From Bacillota bacterium (GTDB lineage: Bacteria; Bacillota; Clostridia; Acetivibrionales; Acetivibrionaceae): a stretch of DNA of 64,000 nucleotides. Positions 16,547 through 25,829 of this stretch are shown in pieces; within the stretch, counting starts at the first letter, position 1; every line of letters starts with the position of its first letter. The stretch spans positions 79,024 through 143,023 of the forward strand of contig JAEWSG010000013.1 of assembly GCA_023398495.1 (NCBI GenBank), given 5' to 3'. The position numbers and the translations under genes were made by a program. The notes below the pieces were generated by a model, which saw only the letters and a list, made by a program, of their open reading frames with translations, searched no databases and had not been told where the DNA came from.

Positions 16547-19330
16547 ATGGCAAAGAGAATTTCTGTACATATGTCATTACTAATTGTATTATCAATGATC
16601 CTAACTACGTTTGTTGCGATGTCAACAACAGTCGAAGCTAATGATATGTTTGCAATGGTAGGATTTGCAACATTAAATGGTGGTACTACCGGCGGTACTG
16701 GTGGTACGGTAGTAGAGGCGACAAGTGTATCACAGGTTAACAGTGTTTTGAGTACCAGGAGAAAGAACAAAGATACTTCTCCACTTATAATAAAGTTTAA
16801 TAGAAAAATTACAGGTTCAGAAGTAATTGCTGTAAAAGATGTTAGCAATATTACTTTCCTTGGTGTTGGAACCAGTGGTGAACTTGAAGGTGTAGGACTT
16901 AATATTGTTAGATCAAAAAATATTATTGTTCAGAATCTGAAAATTCATCATACCAGAGCACCCATAGATGGAATTGGAATAGAAAACTCCCAGAATATAT
17001 GGGTAGATCACTGTGAAATATACAATATGCTCGGTGACTGTAACGGTGATGGAAAAGTGGATACTAAAGGAGATATAAGCGGCGGTGATGTTGACTGGTA
17101 TGATGGACTTTTAGATGCAAAAGGGGAAAGTGCATACATTACCGTATCCTGGACTTATTTCCATGATGCTTTTAAAACAAGTCTTGTAGGTTCATCTGAC
17201 AGTGATTCTTCCGATAGGAAAATGACTTTCCACCACAATATATATTCAAACGTAAAATCACGTTTGCCAAGCTATAGAGGTGGTACAGGACACATGTTCA
17301 ATAACTACTATGTTAATGCGGAAAGTTCCGGTATTAATTCAAGAGTAGGAGCGAAATTAAGGATTGAGAATAATGTTTTTGAAAATGTAGGTAGCGGATC
17401 TATGGACGATTCAGGATTTGCAGAAGGTCCAATCGGTTCATATTACAGTAACAGTATCGGTTTTTGGGACGTAAGCAACAATACTTTTACAAACTGTAAG
17501 GGAAATCAGCCTACAACCTCTACATGCAGTTTTGCTCCTCCTTACAATTATTCAAGCGTTTTGCATCCTGTTGGACAGGTTAAATCTGTTCTTATGCAGT
17601 ATGCAGGAGTTGGAAAAATTAATGGTTCATCAACTCCGATAGTAATACCAACTTCAAATAATACCCCAACACCAACGCCTATAAAAACTCAGACACCTAT
17701 AGTAACAAATCCTTCAAATATAGTATATGGTGATTTGAATGGAGATAATAATGCAAATTCGCTTGATTTTGCAACACTCAGGCTGTTTTTGGTCGGTTCT
17801 ATCCAGTTGTCAGACAGCCAGCGTAAAGCTAGTGATTTAAACCTTGACGGTAATGTAAACTCAATTGACTTTGCGTACTTCAGACAGTTTTTATTAGGTA
17901 TGATTACCAAACTGCCAGTTGGTTCTGTTATAGTAACTCCTGCCTATACATCGCAGCCTGCCAACACTCCTAACACTAATGGTGGGATAACACATGAGGC
18001 GGAAGCTTCAAGCAACAACCTGAAGTATGCATCGATACAATCAAATTATGTTACTTTTGATGCCACAAAAGATGCTTACGTTGAAATGAAGCAGGTTGGT
18101 TCCCCAACAAGCGGAACAGCAACAATTACATTTGTTTATTCAAACGGTTCGGGAATGGATTTGCCAATGGAAATCAAAGTAAATAGTACAACGGTTGAAA
18201 GTGACAGAGCATTTCCAAGCACCGGTTCATGGAACACATGGAATACAGTAAGCGTAAGTGCAAATATGACAAATGGTTCTGATAATGTAGTAAGATTTAA
18301 GACTAGATCTTCAAATGGCGGACCAAGACTTGATAAGATAATTGTAAGCGGAGGTAGTTCAAATTATACACCAGCACCTACAAACTACGTTGTAACACCA
18401 ACACCTAATAATACAATACCTACACCTTATAATACAATACCTACACAGACAAGTCAGCCGATAGCTGGAGATATAATCCTTGAGCCAAATGGTTCAATGA
18501 CTTTAGAACAAGCTATTAGTTCAATACAACCGGGAAAAACTATCTATTTAAAATCAGGTTCTTACAAACATTCAAAAACAATTGTAATAGCGGAAGGTAA
18601 TAATGGTAATTCGGGTGCATATAAGAAGATAGCTTCATACGGCAATGATAAGCCTGTGATTGACTTCTCGGCAATGGCTGAAAACTCTGCTAATAGAGGA
18701 ATAGTTCTTGCGGGTAGCTACTGGCACTTTAAAAACGTTTCAATAGAAGGTGCGGGAGACAATGGAATGTTACTTGCGGGACACAGGAACATAATTGAAG
18801 CTTGTACTTTTAAATATAATCATGATTCAGGACTTCAGTTATCAAGATTCAATACATCATATAATACAAAGGACAAATGGCCTAGTTATAACCTGATTGT
18901 TGATTGTTATTCCAGAGAAAATATGGATTCGGGAATAGAAGATGCAGATGGTTTTGCAGCTAAACTTACATGTGGTGAAGGTAATATTTTCAGGAATTGT
19001 AAAGCAGAGTACAATTGTGATGATGGTTGGGATTTGTATACAAAATCAGAAACAGGTGCCATAGGTGTTGTTACTTTAGAGAACTGTGAAGCCAGCAACA
19101 ATGGTAAACTTCCATCAGGTAAAGTGACAGGTGGAGATGGTAATGGATACAAATTAGGAGATGACACTGCATCAGTTGCTCACATCCTAAAAAACTGCGT
19201 TGCTAACTATAATGCCAAGCATGGATTCACAGGTAATGGTAACCCTGCACAAATTGTCATGCAAAATTGTACGGGTACAGGTAATGCACAAAAACTTTTT
19301 GACAGACTTACAAATGCTATATTTAGATAA
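16547..19330 (+). CDS. Secreted bifunctional pectate lyase, PL1-dockerin I-CBM6/35-PL9
   Basis: Cellulosomal pectinase of 927 residues that cleaves polygalacturonate by beta-elimination. The ATG at 16547 follows GGGAGGA by 5 nt; the TTG at 16532 is rejected. The signal peptide ends near residue 31 (VEA-ND). PL1 covers about 38-355, with WVDHCEI (Ca ligand Asp154) and SRLPSYRGG (catalytic Arg239 in the usual place). A loop with the pattern DCNGDGKVDTKGD (164-176) resembles an EF-hand or dockerin Ca-loop inside the PL1 domain. A complete dockerin lies in the middle (about 391-456, NSLD and NSID loops). A CBM6/35-like module spans 482-602 and PL9 639-927, with NCDDGWDLYTK (Ca-binding Asp cluster) and GNGYKLGDD (probable catalytic Lys). 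Pro-Thr linkers separate the modules. This order is known from C. thermocellum. Confidence 0.92.
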   Translation: MAKRISVHMSLLIVLSMILTTFVAMSTTVEANDMFAMVGFATLNGGTTGGTGGTVVEATSVSQVNSVLSTRRKNKDTSPLIIKFNRKITGSEVIAVKDVSNITFLGVGTSGELEGVGLNIVRSKNIIVQNLKIHHTRAPIDGIGIENSQNIWVDHCEIYNMLGDCNGDGKVDTKGDISGGDVDWYDGLLDAKGESAYITVSWTYFHDAFKTSLVGSSDSDSSDRKMTFHHNIYSNVKSRLPSYRGGTGHMFNNYYVNAESSGINSRVGAKLRIENNVFENVGSGSMDDSGFAEGPIGSYYSNSIGFWDVSNNTFTNCKGNQPTTSTCSFAPPYNYSSVLHPVGQVKSVLMQYAGVGKINGSSTPIVIPTSNNTPTPTPIKTQTPIVTNPSNIVYGDLNGDNNANSLDFATLRLFLVGSIQLSDSQRKASDLNLDGNVNSIDFAYFRQFLLGMITKLPVGSVIVTPAYTSQPANTPNTNGGITHEAEASSNNLKYASIQSNYVTFDATKDAYVEMKQVGSPTSGTATITFVYSNGSGMDLPMEIKVNSTTVESDRAFPSTGSWNTWNTVSVSANMTNGSDNVVRFKTRSSNGGPRLDKIIVSGGSSNYTPAPTNYVVTPTPNNTIPTPYNTIPTQTSQPIAGDIILEPNGSMTLEQAISSIQPGKTIYLKSGSYKHSKTIVIAEGNNGNSGAYKKIASYGNDKPVIDFSAMAENSANRGIVLAGSYWHFKNVSIEGAGDNGMLLAGHRNIIEACTFKYNHDSGLQLSRFNTSYNTKDKWPSYNLIVDCYSRENMDSGIEDADGFAAKLTCGEGNIFRNCKAEYNCDDGWDLYTKSETGAIGVVTLENCEASNNGKLPSGKVTGGDGNGYKLGDDTASVAHILKNCVANYNAKHGFTGNGNPAQIVMQNCTGTGNAQKLFDRLTNAIFR

Positions 19331-19369
19331 TCAGCACTAGGATTTGATAATTAAACAGTTGAAAAGAGG

Positions 19370-19412
19370 AGAAGGTGGCTGTTCTGTAAAAGGAACGACC
19401 TTCTTCTTTTTA
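19370..19412 (+). terminator. Intrinsic terminator of the pectinase gene
   Basis: GAAGGT (19371-19376) pairs with ACCTTC (19398-19403), with inner GTTC/GAAC, then TTCTTTTTAT. Confidence 0.75.
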
Positions 19413-19538
19413 TATTTACTCAAATAAATTTTGATTAAGGCATGATTAAAAATATAAGTTCCTGCTATAGAGAAAGTTTTTACTACCCCCCATAAAAAAG
19501 TCGAAGTTTTTTGAATTAAGTTAATAGAGTATATGGTT

Positions 19539-19641
19539 AAATATAAATCGTGAAAATGATTATACAAGGACAAATTGAATTTTCACGATAATAAATCAAG
19601 AAAATTGAAGTGCGATGTAAAATCTTTATCGCGTTCAATAT
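19539..19641 (-). repeat. Two-hairpin dispersed repeat, full copy
   Basis: Inverted copy, nearly identical to the reverse complement of 51321-51422. It ends 44 bp before the acyltransferase start and would lie in its promoter or leader. Confidence 0.88.
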
Positions 19642-19685
19642 ACAACATATACATAAAAGAAAACAAAGGGTTGGGGTATTTTATT

Positions 19686-20816
19686 ATGAGAAATTTATTT
19701 GGCACAATCATATCAAAGGAGATTTCCAATCGACAAAGGCAGTCTGAAATAGATATTGCCAAAGGGTTAGCAGTATTTTTTATGATTCTTGTGCATTTTT
19801 GCAGTACATTCTTAGATACAGCGTATAATGGCACAATTTTTGATGACGTGATCAGCTTTATGGGATGTGTTCCTGCTGCACCGGTTTTTATGTTTGTAAT
19901 GGGAGTAGGATTTGTATATTCAAAGAAGCAAGAACCTGAAAAGCTATTTAGAAGAGGTCTCTACATTTTCTTTGGAGGTTACATCTTGAATTTCTTCAGA
20001 GGGGTTTTACCATTATTAATCGGGAACAAGCTAGGTTATTATGAGTTGCCCCAAACTACACTACCAGGATATGGCTATCTTTTTGAGGTGGATATATTGC
20101 AATTTGCCGGTATGGCAATGATAATTGTTGCGTTCCTGAAGGGAGTAAAAATCAGTGAGGTGTTCTATCCCTTTGCAGCAGTATTTGCTGCCGTTATTTC
20201 CCCCTATATGTGGCAAATAAAAACTCAACAGCCAATTCTGGATATTATTCTGTCTCCAGTTTTAGGTGGCACTGAATATACTTATCACCCGGTTTTTTCA
20301 TGGATATTTTATCCTTTAATGGGTGCCTTCTTTGGATGGCTTCTTATACGGGTTAAAGATAAGAATGCATTTTATGCTACAGCTTCTATTGTGTCGGTTT
20401 TTATTCTCTTTATAGGGCTATTTTACAGCTATAAGCATCCTGAGTACGACTTTGGAATTGTTACAGGAGAGGTATATAATTATTTCCAGCATGGTATTTT
20501 ATCTAATTTAATATTTGTAGCAGCAATCATATGCTGGTTGGCACTTTGGAATCTTCTGATGCCATTAATTCCTCAGTTCATAAAGAAAAAACTTACATTC
20601 TGGAGTAAAGCAACTACTCCCATGTATGTTATACACTGGCTTTACCTTAGCTGGTGTTCATTCCTTGTATTTGATACCTTTGATATCAAACAGTCTATTC
20701 TAGGAATAATCATATTGATAATCTCAACCGAAATAACTGCTGATTTGTATATAAAAATTAAAGACAGGTTATCAGAACGGGAAGAAATCGATATACCTGC
20801 AATAATTGAGAACTGA
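19686..20816 (+). CDS. Polytopic membrane acyltransferase (DUF1624/HGSNAT or acyltransferase-3 like)
   Basis: Integral membrane protein of 376 residues with about ten hydrophobic segments. The N-terminal signature RQSEIDIAKGLAVFFMILVH resembles the R-x-x-EID-x-x-RG-x-A-x-x-x-M-x-x-H start of membrane acyltransferases that carry acetyl or acyl groups across the membrane to sugars or other acceptors. The ATG at 19686 is taken because the longer frame runs back through a dispersed repeat; its ribosome site (GGGTTGGGG) is poor. It lies 73 nt upstream of the polylysine-synthetase-like gene on the same strand, so the two may form an operon. Substrate unknown. Confidence 0.7.
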   Translation: MRNLFGTIISKEISNRQRQSEIDIAKGLAVFFMILVHFCSTFLDTAYNGTIFDDVISFMGCVPAAPVFMFVMGVGFVYSKKQEPEKLFRRGLYIFFGGYILNFFRGVLPLLIGNKLGYYELPQTTLPGYGYLFEVDILQFAGMAMIIVAFLKGVKISEVFYPFAAVFAAVISPYMWQIKTQQPILDIILSPVLGGTEYTYHPVFSWIFYPLMGAFFGWLLIRVKDKNAFYATASIVSVFILFIGLFYSYKHPEYDFGIVTGEVYNYFQHGILSNLIFVAAIICWLALWNLLMPLIPQFIKKKLTFWSKATTPMYVIHWLYLSWCSFLVFDTFDIKQSILGIIILIISTEITADLYIKIKDRLSEREEIDIPAIIEN

Positions 20817-20889
20817 TGTTGTATGTTTTGAGAAAAAGATTATACATTATTAAATTTAATTTTATTTTATATTAAAGAGGTGCAAAAAG

Positions 20890-23800
20890 ATGACGGTTAG
20901 TGCTCAAAGACATGTATTAACTAAGGAATTGGAAGAATTAGAAAAACAACTGCTTAGATATGATGATTATAGTACATACAATAATAACTTGCAGGATGCC
21001 TTTATACATGGACCTGAACTGCCAAACCTTATTAAGGATGAGTGTCTGTTTGAACTGTTTGAGCAGACAGTAAATAAGTATCCTGATAATAGGGCTATTA
21101 TTTTTGGAGAAGAAAGCATTTCTTACAGTGAATTAAATGAAATGGCAAACCAGATAGCATCCATGCTTAGGGCTAAAGGGGTCGAAGCTGATGATAGGGT
21201 TGCTATATTTATGCCTAAATGCATAATGTGTTATGCTGCCATCCTTGGAACAATGAAAGCTGGAGCATGTTATATTCCGCTTGATCCCGGTTATCCTGAA
21301 GATCGTGTCAGGTATATAGTTGAAGATAGTGGAGCGAAGTATATACTTGGCATAGAAGGTATGCATAACATAACTTCTCTTGGTAATTCCATTATTGTAA
21401 GTTTTGACGTATTGAAGGATTATCCGAAGGAAAATTTGCCCAGAAGAGTAACTGGTGTAACGAGAAATTCTCTTGCATACATAATCTATACATCTGGTTC
21501 GACAGGAAGACCAAAGGGAGTTATGATTGAACATAAATCGGCGTGTAATCTTGTAAGAGCATCTCAGGAAATATATAAAGCAACACCTGACGATAGGGTT
21601 TATCAAGGATTTACACTTGCATTTGATGCATCGGTTGAAGAATTATGGTTGGCATTTTTTAACGGAGGAGCATTGGTTCCTCAGACAGATGATATGAAAA
21701 AAGCAGGTCCTGATCTATTCAAAGTCTTAAGTAAATATGGAGTAAGTGTTATTTCATGCGTACCTACACTATTATCCATGATAGATGATGATATTCCTAC
21801 GTTAAGACTTCTCATTCTGGGGGGAGAGGCTTGTCCGGAATCTGTGGCTGTCAGGTTTAAGAAAAACGGCAGACGCATACTTAATACCTATGGCCCAACA
21901 GAGGCAACTGTTATAGCCACATGGTCAGAAATGAAGCCAGGTGAGAAGGTTACCATAGGAAAACCGTTGCCTAATTACAGTATTTATGTCGTAAAGGAGA
22001 ACGGTGAGTTGGCGATAACCGGTGAACAGGGTGAACTTCTTATAGGAGGTATAGGTCTTGCCAGAGGCTATATAGGAAGGGAAGATCTGAATAAGGAAAA
22101 GTTTATAAAAAATACTTTCAATAGAGGAGATATTGATGGAGTAGACAGGCTATATAGGTCAGGTGACCTTGTATCCATGGATTCGGCAGGGAATATTGAA
22201 TTCCACGGAAGGATTGATGATCAGGTAAAAATAAGAGGTTATAGGGTTGAACTTTCAGAGATAGAAAATGTTGCAAATAGTTTTGAGGATGTAAAATCTT
22301 CTGTAGTAAAGGTAAATAAATTCCAGGATTCAACCGAAGCATTGTGTCTATATGTTGTGGCAGTCGACAAAGAAAAAGGAATTGATACTGAAAGACTTTT
22401 TGATCTGCTAAAAGAACGGCTTGCTGCATATATGATACCTCCCCATTTTATGATTCTTGAAGAAATACCTATGCTGCCAAGCGGTAAGGCAGACAGAAAA
22501 CAATTGCCTTTGCCTGGTGGAGAAAACCTGCTTTCAAACAGGAAAATTGTTGAAGCCTCAGATAAGGAACAGAAAATCATAGCCGATATTATAAAGCAAG
22601 TATTTAAGATTGAAAATGTGTCCATAAAAGACCATTTCTTTAACGACTTGGGTGGTCATTCGTTATACGCAGCTCAGGTGGTTTCATCACTTAGAAAGGA
22701 AAATGGTTTTCAAGGCTTGACTATTTCTGACCTGTATGAAGCTCCAACTATCGAAGGGCTTGCAGAAAAATTCAGCGGAGCAGAAAAAGAAAGGCCAACT
22801 ACAACAGTCAAACAAAGAAAAGAAGAAAGTAAATTTAAAGAAACTTCATCTCGTGCACACAAAATATGCGGATTTTTTCAGGGACTTTCCATTTTTATGG
22901 TGACACTGATGGTTTGTGTACCGGTTGGATATGTAGTTTACAATGTATTTAACGGAAACTTCGGCACGAAAGAAATATTATTATCACTCTTTATCATAGG
23001 TTTGCTTTATAATCCAGTCACTATAGGTCTGGCAATTATATCAAAATGGCTGCTTATCGGAAAGTTTAAGGAGGGGAGGTATCCTCTTTGGGGTACATAC
23101 TATTTCAGATGGTGGCTGGCAAGGCTATTTCAGAGAATGTGCCCCGAACATTTACTGAGTGGAACACCGCTTATGCCATTATATTTAAGGCTTATGGGTG
23201 CTAAGGTTGGAGAAAACTGTTATATTGGCACGCATGAGTTTGGAGCTTTTGATCTCGTTTCGGTTGGAAATGATTCGAGTATTGCTCAAGACTGTCAGTT
23301 GTTGGGATATAGTGTATTTGACGGGTATATAAATTTTGGAAAGATTTCAGTTGGCAATGATTGTTACATTGGAACCCATTCCTCATTGAGCATTAACTCA
23401 ACAATGGAAGATGGTGCTATGATCAAGGAACAGTCAATGGTTGCACCTAATCAAACTATTAGCACGGGACAGTTTTGGGCTGGTTCTCCTGCGAAATTGA
23501 GTAGTCTTGATACTGATGTGTATAATTTGATAAAGAGTCCTAATCAGGTAAGCAAGTTGAGAAAAACAGTATATGCTGCTATCCATGCAATTGTTTTGGA
23601 GTTTTTCGGACTTTTGTCAGTGCTTTTCTTTTCACAAGGATTTATTTTTGGTGCCTTCTTAAGACGGATACCTGCATGGGTATTATTGGCAAGTCCACTT
23701 ACAGCCTCAGCTATTGTTTTGCTGTCTATATTGGAAATTATTGTGATCAAGAGGCTTTTTATGAATAAGATAAAGCCAGGTGTCTATAGCATTTATTCTA

Positions 23801-24945
23801 TGTATTATATACGCAAATGGATAGCGGACAATGTTACATACATTAGCCTTCAGCTACTACACACACTTTATGCAACATTGTACACTATACCGTTTTTAAA
23901 AGCTCTTGGAGCGAAGATCGGAAAAGATGTGGAGATATCTACAGTAACTCATATATCACCCGAATTGTTTGAAGTGGGCGACGGGAGTTTCTTTGCCGAT
24001 GCTTCAATGGCTGGTACACCGAAAATACACAATAATAATGTGATTTATGAGAAAGTTAAGGTTGGTTCAAGAACCTTTATAGGAAATAGTGCGTTGGTTC
24101 CCATAAATGCAAATATTGGTGATGATTGTCTTATAGGCGTTATGTCTGTGCCTCCGAACACTGAAAAGACAGAAAATGGTACATCTTGGTTGGGGACTCC
24201 GGCTATGTATCTTCATAAAAGAGATATTAATAGTGATTTTTCAAGTGAAGAAACCTATAAACCAACTAAACTATTATATTTAAAGAGGTTGATTATAGAA
24301 TTTATCCGTGTTATTTTACCGACAAATTTATATGTTCTGGCATCATATTTCCTGGCTAATATTTTTCATGACATATGCGTTGGTTTCTATTTTTGGCCGT
24401 CAGTAGTACTTATGGCTTTGGTGATGACCGCCTTCGAAGGTGTGCTGATCCTGTTTGTTGTACTTCTTAAGTTCTCGTTGGTGGGAACTTACAGACCGTC
24501 TGTTAATCCTCTTTGGAGCAGTTTTGTGTGGAAGACCGAATTTGTTACCGGAATTTATGATAGTATGCTTGGAGATCATATTCTTACACCACTTACGGGC
24601 ACTCCCATACTACCGCTTATTATGAGGTTATTTGGTTGTAGAATTGGTAAAAAGGTTTTTCTTGATACTATATTTATATCTGAATTTGACCTGGTCAAGA
24701 TTGGACGTGAAGCAGCGGTAAATTACAATTCAACAATGCAGACACATCTCTTCGAGGACAGGGTGCTAAAAATGGATTATCTTGTAATAGGAAACAGGGC
24801 AAGTGTAGGTAATGGTTCAGTAGTATTGTATGATACATATATGGAAGAAGGAGCTGTTCTTGGGAGTTCGTCACTTTTGATGAAGGGTGAAACTTTGGAA
24901 GCATACACTCATTGGCATGGAAATCCGTCAAGTTTGGCCAGCTGA
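20890..24945 (+). CDS. Membrane-bound homopoly(amino acid) synthetase, epsilon-polylysine synthetase (Pls)-like NRPS
   Basis: Single-module NRPS of 1351 residues with no condensation or thioesterase domain. The adenylation domain (about 55-540) has KAGACYIPLDP, YTSGSTGRPKGV, FDASVEELW, NTYGPTEAT, YRSGDL, GRIDDQVKIRGYRVE and LPSGKADRK. The carrier domain has the phosphopantetheine serine Ser591 in LGGHS. Then come three repeats of two membrane helices plus a left-handed beta-helix: helices near 661-722, 893-953 and 1136-1193; hexapeptide units near 765-872, 1005-1108 and 1247-1350. This A-T-6TM-three-domain plan is that of Streptomyces Pls (about 1320 residues). The specificity residues read by aligning to GrsA are D246, A247, E250, S289, I309, G311, T333, V341, I342 and K533, close to the lysine code DAESIGSVCK that I recall for bacitracin synthetase. 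GAGGTG lies 7 nt before the ATG. The product is inferred to be a basic homopolymer, most likely of lysine. Confidence 0.85.
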   Translation: MTVSAQRHVLTKELEELEKQLLRYDDYSTYNNNLQDAFIHGPELPNLIKDECLFELFEQTVNKYPDNRAIIFGEESISYSELNEMANQIASMLRAKGVEADDRVAIFMPKCIMCYAAILGTMKAGACYIPLDPGYPEDRVRYIVEDSGAKYILGIEGMHNITSLGNSIIVSFDVLKDYPKENLPRRVTGVTRNSLAYIIYTSGSTGRPKGVMIEHKSACNLVRASQEIYKATPDDRVYQGFTLAFDASVEELWLAFFNGGALVPQTDDMKKAGPDLFKVLSKYGVSVISCVPTLLSMIDDDIPTLRLLILGGEACPESVAVRFKKNGRRILNTYGPTEATVIATWSEMKPGEKVTIGKPLPNYSIYVVKENGELAITGEQGELLIGGIGLARGYIGREDLNKEKFIKNTFNRGDIDGVDRLYRSGDLVSMDSAGNIEFHGRIDDQVKIRGYRVELSEIENVANSFEDVKSSVVKVNKFQDSTEALCLYVVAVDKEKGIDTERLFDLLKERLAAYMIPPHFMILEEIPMLPSGKADRKQLPLPGGENLLSNRKIVEASDKEQKIIADIIKQVFKIENVSIKDHFFNDLGGHSLYAAQVVSSLRKENGFQGLTISDLYEAPTIEGLAEKFSGAEKERPTTTVKQRKEESKFKETSSRAHKICGFFQGLSIFMVTLMVCVPVGYVVYNVFNGNFGTKEILLSLFIIGLLYNPVTIGLAIISKWLLIGKFKEGRYPLWGTYYFRWWLARLFQRMCPEHLLSGTPLMPLYLRLMGAKVGENCYIGTHEFGAFDLVSVGNDSSIAQDCQLLGYSVFDGYINFGKISVGNDCYIGTHSSLSINSTMEDGAMIKEQSMVAPNQTISTGQFWAGSPAKLSSLDTDVYNLIKSPNQVSKLRKTVYAAIHAIVLEFFGLLSVLFFSQGFIFGAFLRRIPAWVLLASPLTASAIVLLSILEIIVIKRLFMNKIKPGVYSIYSMYYIRKWIADNVTYISLQLLHTLYATLYTIPFLKALGAKIGKDVEISTVTHISPELFEVGDGSFFADASMAGTPKIHNNNVIYEKVKVGSRTFIGNSALVPINANIGDDCLIGVMSVPPNTEKTENGTSWLGTPAMYLHKRDINSDFSSEETYKPTKLLYLKRLIIEFIRVILPTNLYVLASYFLANIFHDICVGFYFWPSVVLMALVMTAFEGVLILFVVLLKFSLVGTYRPSVNPLWSSFVWKTEFVTGIYDSMLGDHILTPLTGTPILPLIMRLFGCRIGKKVFLDTIFISEFDLVKIGREAAVNYNSTMQTHLFEDRVLKMDYLVIGNRASVGNGSVVLYDTYMEEGAVLGSSSLLMKGETLEAYTHWHGNPSSLAS

Positions 24946-25067
24946 TATAGTAGAAATAAGCTTTAAATGATATAATATTTTTGTCGGATATTCAAACAAC
25001 ATACTTTCATAGAAGAAGGTATACCCGATAGATTGTCGTGTTGCAAAAACGAAGGGGTTGAAATGGG

Positions 25068-25829
25068 TTGTTTTGGAAGAATAAGGTAAGAAGTAGCCTT
25101 TACATAAATAGCGAGGAATTAAAAAGAGTAATCTCTAAAGTTAAAGACGGTGATGATGAGTTACGGGAGCAAGTAATAAGTAATTACAGGCACTTTATTA
25201 TTGGTTGCGTCTCAAAATATACGAACAAGTATATTGACGTTGAAAACAGCGAGGAGTTCAGTATTGGTTTAATTGCATTCAACACTGCAATAGATGACTA
25301 TAATGAAACAAAAAATTCAAATTTCTTAAACTTTGCTGAACTGGTAATTAACCGACGTCTGATAAATTATATGAATAAAGAAAGAAAAAACCAGAATACA
25401 TACCCATTTTCTTATTTTGAAAATAGAAATGATTCTATACTTGAAAAGTCCATAGAGAGAAAATCTATGCTTTTGCATTTTGATAGCTGCGAAGCAAGAG
25501 AGGAAATTGCTATTTATATTAATAAACTAAGTAAATTCGGGATATCACTGGACGAGCTCATAAAGAAAACTCCAAAGCACAGGGATTCCAGACAGATGCT
25601 TATTAATGTTGCAAAAACTATAGCTGACAACGACAATCTTTATAAAAAATTAAATACAAAAATGTGCATACCTATGAAAGATCTTGCTCAATACACAAAG
25701 GTGAATCCAAAGACTATAGAAAAGAACAGAAAATACATTGTTGCAACCTGTATAGCATTTAACAGTGATTTAGATATAATAAAAGGATTTCTTCGAATGA
25801 ATCTGGAGGGGGGATTTGAGTATGTATAA
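25068..25829 (+). CDS. sigI: RNA polymerase sigma factor SigI
   Basis: Sigma-I of 253 residues. In cellulosome producers several SigI paralogues switch on cellulosomal genes when their partner RsgI senses polysaccharide outside the cell. The N-terminal sigma-2-like part (LREQVISNYRHFIIGCVSKY, EEFSIGLIAFNTAIDDYN) and the C-terminal SigI_C region (MKDLAQYTKVNPKTIEKNRKYIV) are typical. The frame opens at a TTG (25068), because TGA lies at 25059 and no in-frame ATG occurs until deep in the protein; GGGG sits 10 nt upstream. It overlaps rsgI by 8 nt. A TATAAT near 24971 may belong to its promoter. Confidence 0.92.
   Translation: MFWKNKVRSSLYINSEELKRVISKVKDGDDELREQVISNYRHFIIGCVSKYTNKYIDVENSEEFSIGLIAFNTAIDDYNETKNSNFLNFAELVINRRLINYMNKERKNQNTYPFSYFENRNDSILEKSIERKSMLLHFDSCEAREEIAIYINKLSKFGISLDELIKKTPKHRDSRQMLINVAKTIADNDNLYKKLNTKMCIPMKDLAQYTKVNPKTIEKNRKYIVATCIAFNSDLDIIKGFLRMNLEGGFEYV

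Larger units (their letters stand above)
19331..19685. other. Intergenic region after the pectinase gene
   Basis: Holds the terminator at 19370-19412, a full two-hairpin repeat (19539-19641) and AT-rich DNA. An open frame runs back through the repeat into this space, but it is an extension of the acyltransferase frame and not a gene of its own. Confidence 0.6.

Noticed and set aside
19575..19685. Longer start for the membrane acyltransferase
   Set aside because: Lies in a dispersed repeat and adds residues unlike the family's start.
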